Source: Neptunicoccus cionae (lineage in GTDB: Bacteria; Pseudomonadota; Alphaproteobacteria; Rhodobacterales; Rhodobacteraceae). Taken from it: a stretch of DNA of 64,000 bases. The position numbers were made by a program, and so were the translations under genes. The notes beneath the pieces are model-generated. The model was not told the origin of the DNA. It did not search any database and was given only the letters and a program-made list of their open reading frames with translations. Positions 61,733 to 64,000 of the stretch are shown in pieces. Location: contig NZ_PKOJ01000003.1 of NCBI RefSeq assembly GCF_002860325.1, forward strand, positions 186,001 through 250,000, written 5' to 3'. Position 1 is the first letter of the stretch; each line of letters starts with the position of its first letter.

Positions 61733-62446
61733 TTGGTCAAAATTTTCAGAGATGAGCGCGCACCCGGCTCTTATTTTCGAACGGCAATCACCCTTCTTCT
61801 TGTCACCGTAATAGTTTCTATCGGGGGTGTCCGGCTGGCAGCGGCCCAGGATGAGTCTCTTTTGGTGAAAAACAAAAGAGAAATTTTTGAGAACATTGAA
61901 GCTTGTGAAGGCTATAAGCTGTTTTTGGAATTAAAGCCTGTATGGCGTTTGAACATCACTGAATGTCACCCGGTAGCTCAATTGATAATCAAGAACGGTA
62001 ACAAGCCGAACCTTGTTTTTGTCGATGCTTTGATCGAAAAAACACCACCAGCTTCACTATTGGGAGCAATGGTTTTAACGCTTGATGCAGTCAGGCACGG
62101 TGACGTCATTACTTCTTTTCTGAATTCTGAAATAGCCGGTAGAAGAATGGCGATGGGGATGGGTCAATCAGCTGATATTGAACGTGCCACGCTCTATTCC
62201 CATTTGCTATACGGAATCCAGTTGTTTGCGGCACAGGCTGCCTGTGAGGAAAGGTTTAATTGTGGAGAATTGCAGAACTTTGCCCGGATCACGGAGATGT
62301 TCGGCAGTGAATTTGAATTTCTTGACCCCGTAGCTCCACAATTTGCACTTTTATGTTTATTGAAAACGGATGGGTATGTGGTCCCGTTACGGACCGTTTT
62401 GGCCAGCCCTAGATTCCGAGATTGCATTTCTAAATGGAAGCTTTAG
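61733..62446 (+). CDS. Secreted six-cysteine protein, tandem paralogue A, function unknown
   Basis: A 237-residue protein of no family I recognise. The TTG at 61733 is chosen because GAGG lies 8 nt upstream and the start then aligns with paralogue B (MVKIF versus MVRKKYF). A signal peptide (ITLLLVTVIVSIGGVRLAAA) precedes QDESLLV. The mature part is helical with six cysteines (EAC, TEC, AAC, FNC, LLC, RDC), all shared with paralogue B. The C-terminal block CEERFNCGELQNFARI is the most conserved. Codon use and base composition are AT-richer than the window, suggesting recent acquisition beside the tRNA. Confidence 0.75.
   Translation: MVKIFRDERAPGSYFRTAITLLLVTVIVSIGGVRLAAAQDESLLVKNKREIFENIEACEGYKLFLELKPVWRLNITECHPVAQLIIKNGNKPNLVFVDALIEKTPPASLLGAMVLTLDAVRHGDVITSFLNSEIAGRRMAMGMGQSADIERATLYSHLLYGIQLFAAQAACEERFNCGELQNFARITEMFGSEFEFLDPVAPQFALLCLLKTDGYVVPLRTVLASPRFRDCISKWKL
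62174..62434 (+). repeat. Duplicated segment, unit A (partner 63078-63338)
   Basis: This segment recurs at an offset of exactly 904 bp with no insertion or deletion. The same offset holds for the shared tract around the signal-peptide cleavage site (61829 and 62733). Identity is high in the 3' third of the genes and much lower in the middle. Confidence 0.85.
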
Positions 62447-62603
62447 AGCATCGTCGCTTTCAAAATAGCTTCCGCCGCTATGGCCTACTTTTACCCTCCA
62501 CGACACCTTCATGAGCCAACGCGATAACGAGAGTTACTTGCGATCCGTTACTAAATAATTAACACTACCTTAGGTATTGAAAACCAATTGCAGGAAATAA
62601 GCA

Positions 62604-63341
62604 ATGGTCCGCAAAAAATATTTTAAGAACAAAAATTTATTTACGTTTTTGGGAAATTCGGGATCGCCTCTTCCCTTCTCTCTAGGGGGCGCTGCCCTTC
62701 TTCTCATTACTGTAATGTTTTCTATCGGCGCTGTCCGGCTGGCAGCGGCCCAGGATGAGTCTCTATTGGTGCAAAACGACAGAGACATTTCTGAATACAT
62801 TGAAGCTTGTGATAGCTATAAGCTGTTTTTAGAATTGAAGCCTGTAGATGAGGCCAACATCGAAACATGTCACCCGTTCAATCAGGCGATCATTGAGCTC
62901 GGTGAGCTGCCAACATCTGAGTTTTTAAATATTCTTAAAGAAAATATTGATCCGGTCACATCATTTGGGGCAACGGTTTTAACGCTTGATGTAGTCAGCC
63001 GCGGTAACGCCGTTTCTGTTTTTGCGCAATCCGAAATAGCTGGTAGAAAAGAGGCGATGAGGATGGGCGGATCAGGTGATATTGAACGTGCCACGCTATA
63101 TTCTCATCTTCTATTCGGGATCCAGTTGCAATCGTTTCAACAGCTCTGTGAGGAGAGGTTTAATTGTGGAGAATTACAGAACTTTGCTCGGATCTCAGAG
63201 ATGTTCGGCAGTGAATTTGGATTTCTAGACCCCGTAGCTCCCCAATCTGCACTTTTATGTTTAGTGAAAACGGATGGATATGTGGTCCCGTTACGGACCG
63301 TTTTGGCCAGCCCCAGATTTCGAGACTGTATTTCGAAATAG
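62604..63341 (+). CDS. Secreted six-cysteine protein, tandem paralogue B, function unknown
   Basis: A 245-residue paralogue of the preceding gene. The ATG at 62604 has AGGAAA 7-8 nt upstream. The signal peptide (ALLLITVMFSIGAVRLAAA) and the QDESLLV start are nearly the same as in paralogue A, and all six cysteines align. It ends SK where paralogue A adds WKL. The middle third differs strongly (PTSEFLNILKENIDPVTSFG against PNLVFVDALIEKTPPASLLG), while the ends are almost identical. No catalytic motif is evident. The 157 bp between the two genes carry no other gene. Confidence 0.75.
   Translation: MVRKKYFKNKNLFTFLGNSGSPLPFSLGGAALLLITVMFSIGAVRLAAAQDESLLVQNDRDISEYIEACDSYKLFLELKPVDEANIETCHPFNQAIIELGELPTSEFLNILKENIDPVTSFGATVLTLDVVSRGNAVSVFAQSEIAGRKEAMRMGGSGDIERATLYSHLLFGIQLQSFQQLCEERFNCGELQNFARISEMFGSEFGFLDPVAPQSALLCLVKTDGYVVPLRTVLASPRFRDCISK
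63078..63338 (+). repeat. Duplicated segment, unit B (partner 62174-62434)
   Basis: The second copy of the duplicated 3' coding segment, 904 bp downstream of the first. Confidence 0.85.
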
Positions 63342-63505
63342 GATTTTAAGGAATGAACCTTCCAAAAGAGGATCTTGACTGGAACTAGTGAAAAGCCTCT
63401 CCACCGCAGGCGAAGACCCATGTTTCCATCATCCCGACAGCCTTCGGAAAACCGGAGCCGCCAAAAGTACCTCTGCTGATTTATACGGGGCCGTGCCCGT
63501 CAAAA

Positions 63506-64000
63506 TCACGGATCTATCTGGACCTTGAAGGCGACAAATCCGGCGGCGCCCGGTGGGTAACTTCCCGAACAGTCCCAGCGTAGCGGGCCGGTGTAACCGC
63601 TGACATTGGTTGCTGGCACGGTGAGCGCACAACTTATACTTGACCCGAGAGAGACTGGTGTGGAGACAGGCTCGGAGAGCGAAGTATAAGCGGGCGTGCG
63701 GTCAAAGATGATGACATCCGTAGCTGCAGAAGGGCTGACGTTTTCCACGTAAATCCTGTAAGCAAGAACATCCCCCACCCCGCCGCTGTTCACTGTGCCT
63801 TCCGGCGTGTTCTCGGTCTCGTTGCGGACCGTTTTGCGCAAGGAAATAAGACCGGCGCCAGCCCCGGAGGTAATCCGGTCCGTATTGATGGCAACCTCGA
63901 CCAGCGGGGTGTTCACCAAAGCGGTCCGTGCCTCCAGATCATAGACAAATGATCCTCCGGGGCCGACGCCGGCACCTGCCGAGACACGGGACACAAGGCA
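63506..64000 (-). CDS. DUF11-repeat surface protein, C-terminal part
   Basis: The frame is open to the right edge, so only the last 165 or so codons are seen. The visible part is one DUF11/conserved-repeat domain: LISLRKTVRNETENTPEGTV, GDVLAYRIYVENVSPSAATD and VIIFDRTPAYTSLSEPV, ending GAAGFVAFKVQIDP. Such proteins are large, secreted, repeat-built surface or adhesion proteins. The GTG at 63994 is unlikely to be the true start because the frame continues upstream. The 164 bp between it and paralogue B hold nothing I recognise. Confidence 0.75.
   Translation of the reverse strand, partial: CLVSRVSAGAGVGPGGSFVYDLEARTALVNTPLVEVAINTDRITSGAGAGLISLRKTVRNETENTPEGTVNSGGVGDVLAYRIYVENVSPSAATDVIIFDRTPAYTSLSEPVSTPVSLGSSISCALTVPATNVSGYTGPLRWDCSGSYPPGAAGFVAFKVQIDP

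Noticed and set aside
61587-64000. Duplicate of the tRNA 3' end as an attachment site
   Set aside because: No second copy of the T arm/acceptor sequence was seen to the right within the window, so an integrated element cannot be claimed.

Overview
The window is a chromosomal segment of an alphaproteobacterium, most likely a Rhodobacteraceae / Roseobacter-group member. This rests on gene content and order: (2S)-methylsuccinyl-CoA dehydrogenase of the ethylmalonyl-CoA pathway, a membrane-anchored cytochrome c of the c-y type, a chvI-chvG-hprK-rapZ-EIIA-HPr operon divergent from pckA, an Lrp-type putR divergent from a putA without a DNA-binding domain, CobN-type cobaltochelatase with CbtAB, and high GC with Shine-Dalgarno-led genes in tight, often 4-nt-overlapping operons. 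I see no prophage, insertion sequence or CRISPR array.

Layout. 1-2.7 kb: end of a cell-surface glycan operon (GT4, GT25, hexapeptide acetyltransferase, GT11 cut by the edge). 2.9-6.8 kb: 1-Cys peroxiredoxin, MltB-type lytic transglycosylase, and a two-gene unit of a GMC flavoprotein with a CC-x4-C-x2-C cluster plus a small Tat-signal partner. 6.8-10.3 kb: smc. 10.5-18.1 kb: cobalt/B12 block (cobalamin riboswitch, cbtB, cbtA, a His-rich exported protein, a DUF1636 protein, cobW, a GNAT gene, cobN). 18.1-19.0 kb: soxR divergent from a VOC-fold gene with a SoxR-type 19-bp-spacer promoter. 19.1-24.4 kb: ChvIG two-component system with a partial regulatory PTS. 24.7-30.8 kb: pckA, DUF1294, DUF1007 plus NicO metal transporter, mcd, a META-domain protein. 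30.8-37.2 kb: recO, then phoB, phoU, pstB, pstA, pstC, pstS behind an 11-nt-phased Pho box. 37.2-43.4 kb: putR/putA, ornithine cyclodeaminase and arginase, together a route from arginine to glutamate. 43.7-47.8 kb: betaine/TMAO-type ABC importer with a double permease. 47.9-55.5 kb: EamA transporter, EEP-family protein, dnaX, a phosphatase, SRP RNA, nudC, an SRPBCC protein, pheA, cytochrome c-y. 55.7-61.4 kb: yejABEF peptide importer. 61.5-64 kb: tRNA-Arg(ACG), then AT-richer DNA with two tandem secreted six-cysteine paralogues, and the C-terminus of a DUF11 surface protein.

The parts least explained by known biology are the tandem paralogues after the tRNA (exact 904-bp period), a short intergenic repeat placed just after four plus-strand stop codons, a 14-nt-phased operator-like array before DUF1007/NicO, the GMC/Tat pair with its odd start, and the His-rich protein in the cobalt block. 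Everything here was read by eye; no alignments, HMM searches or folding programs were run.
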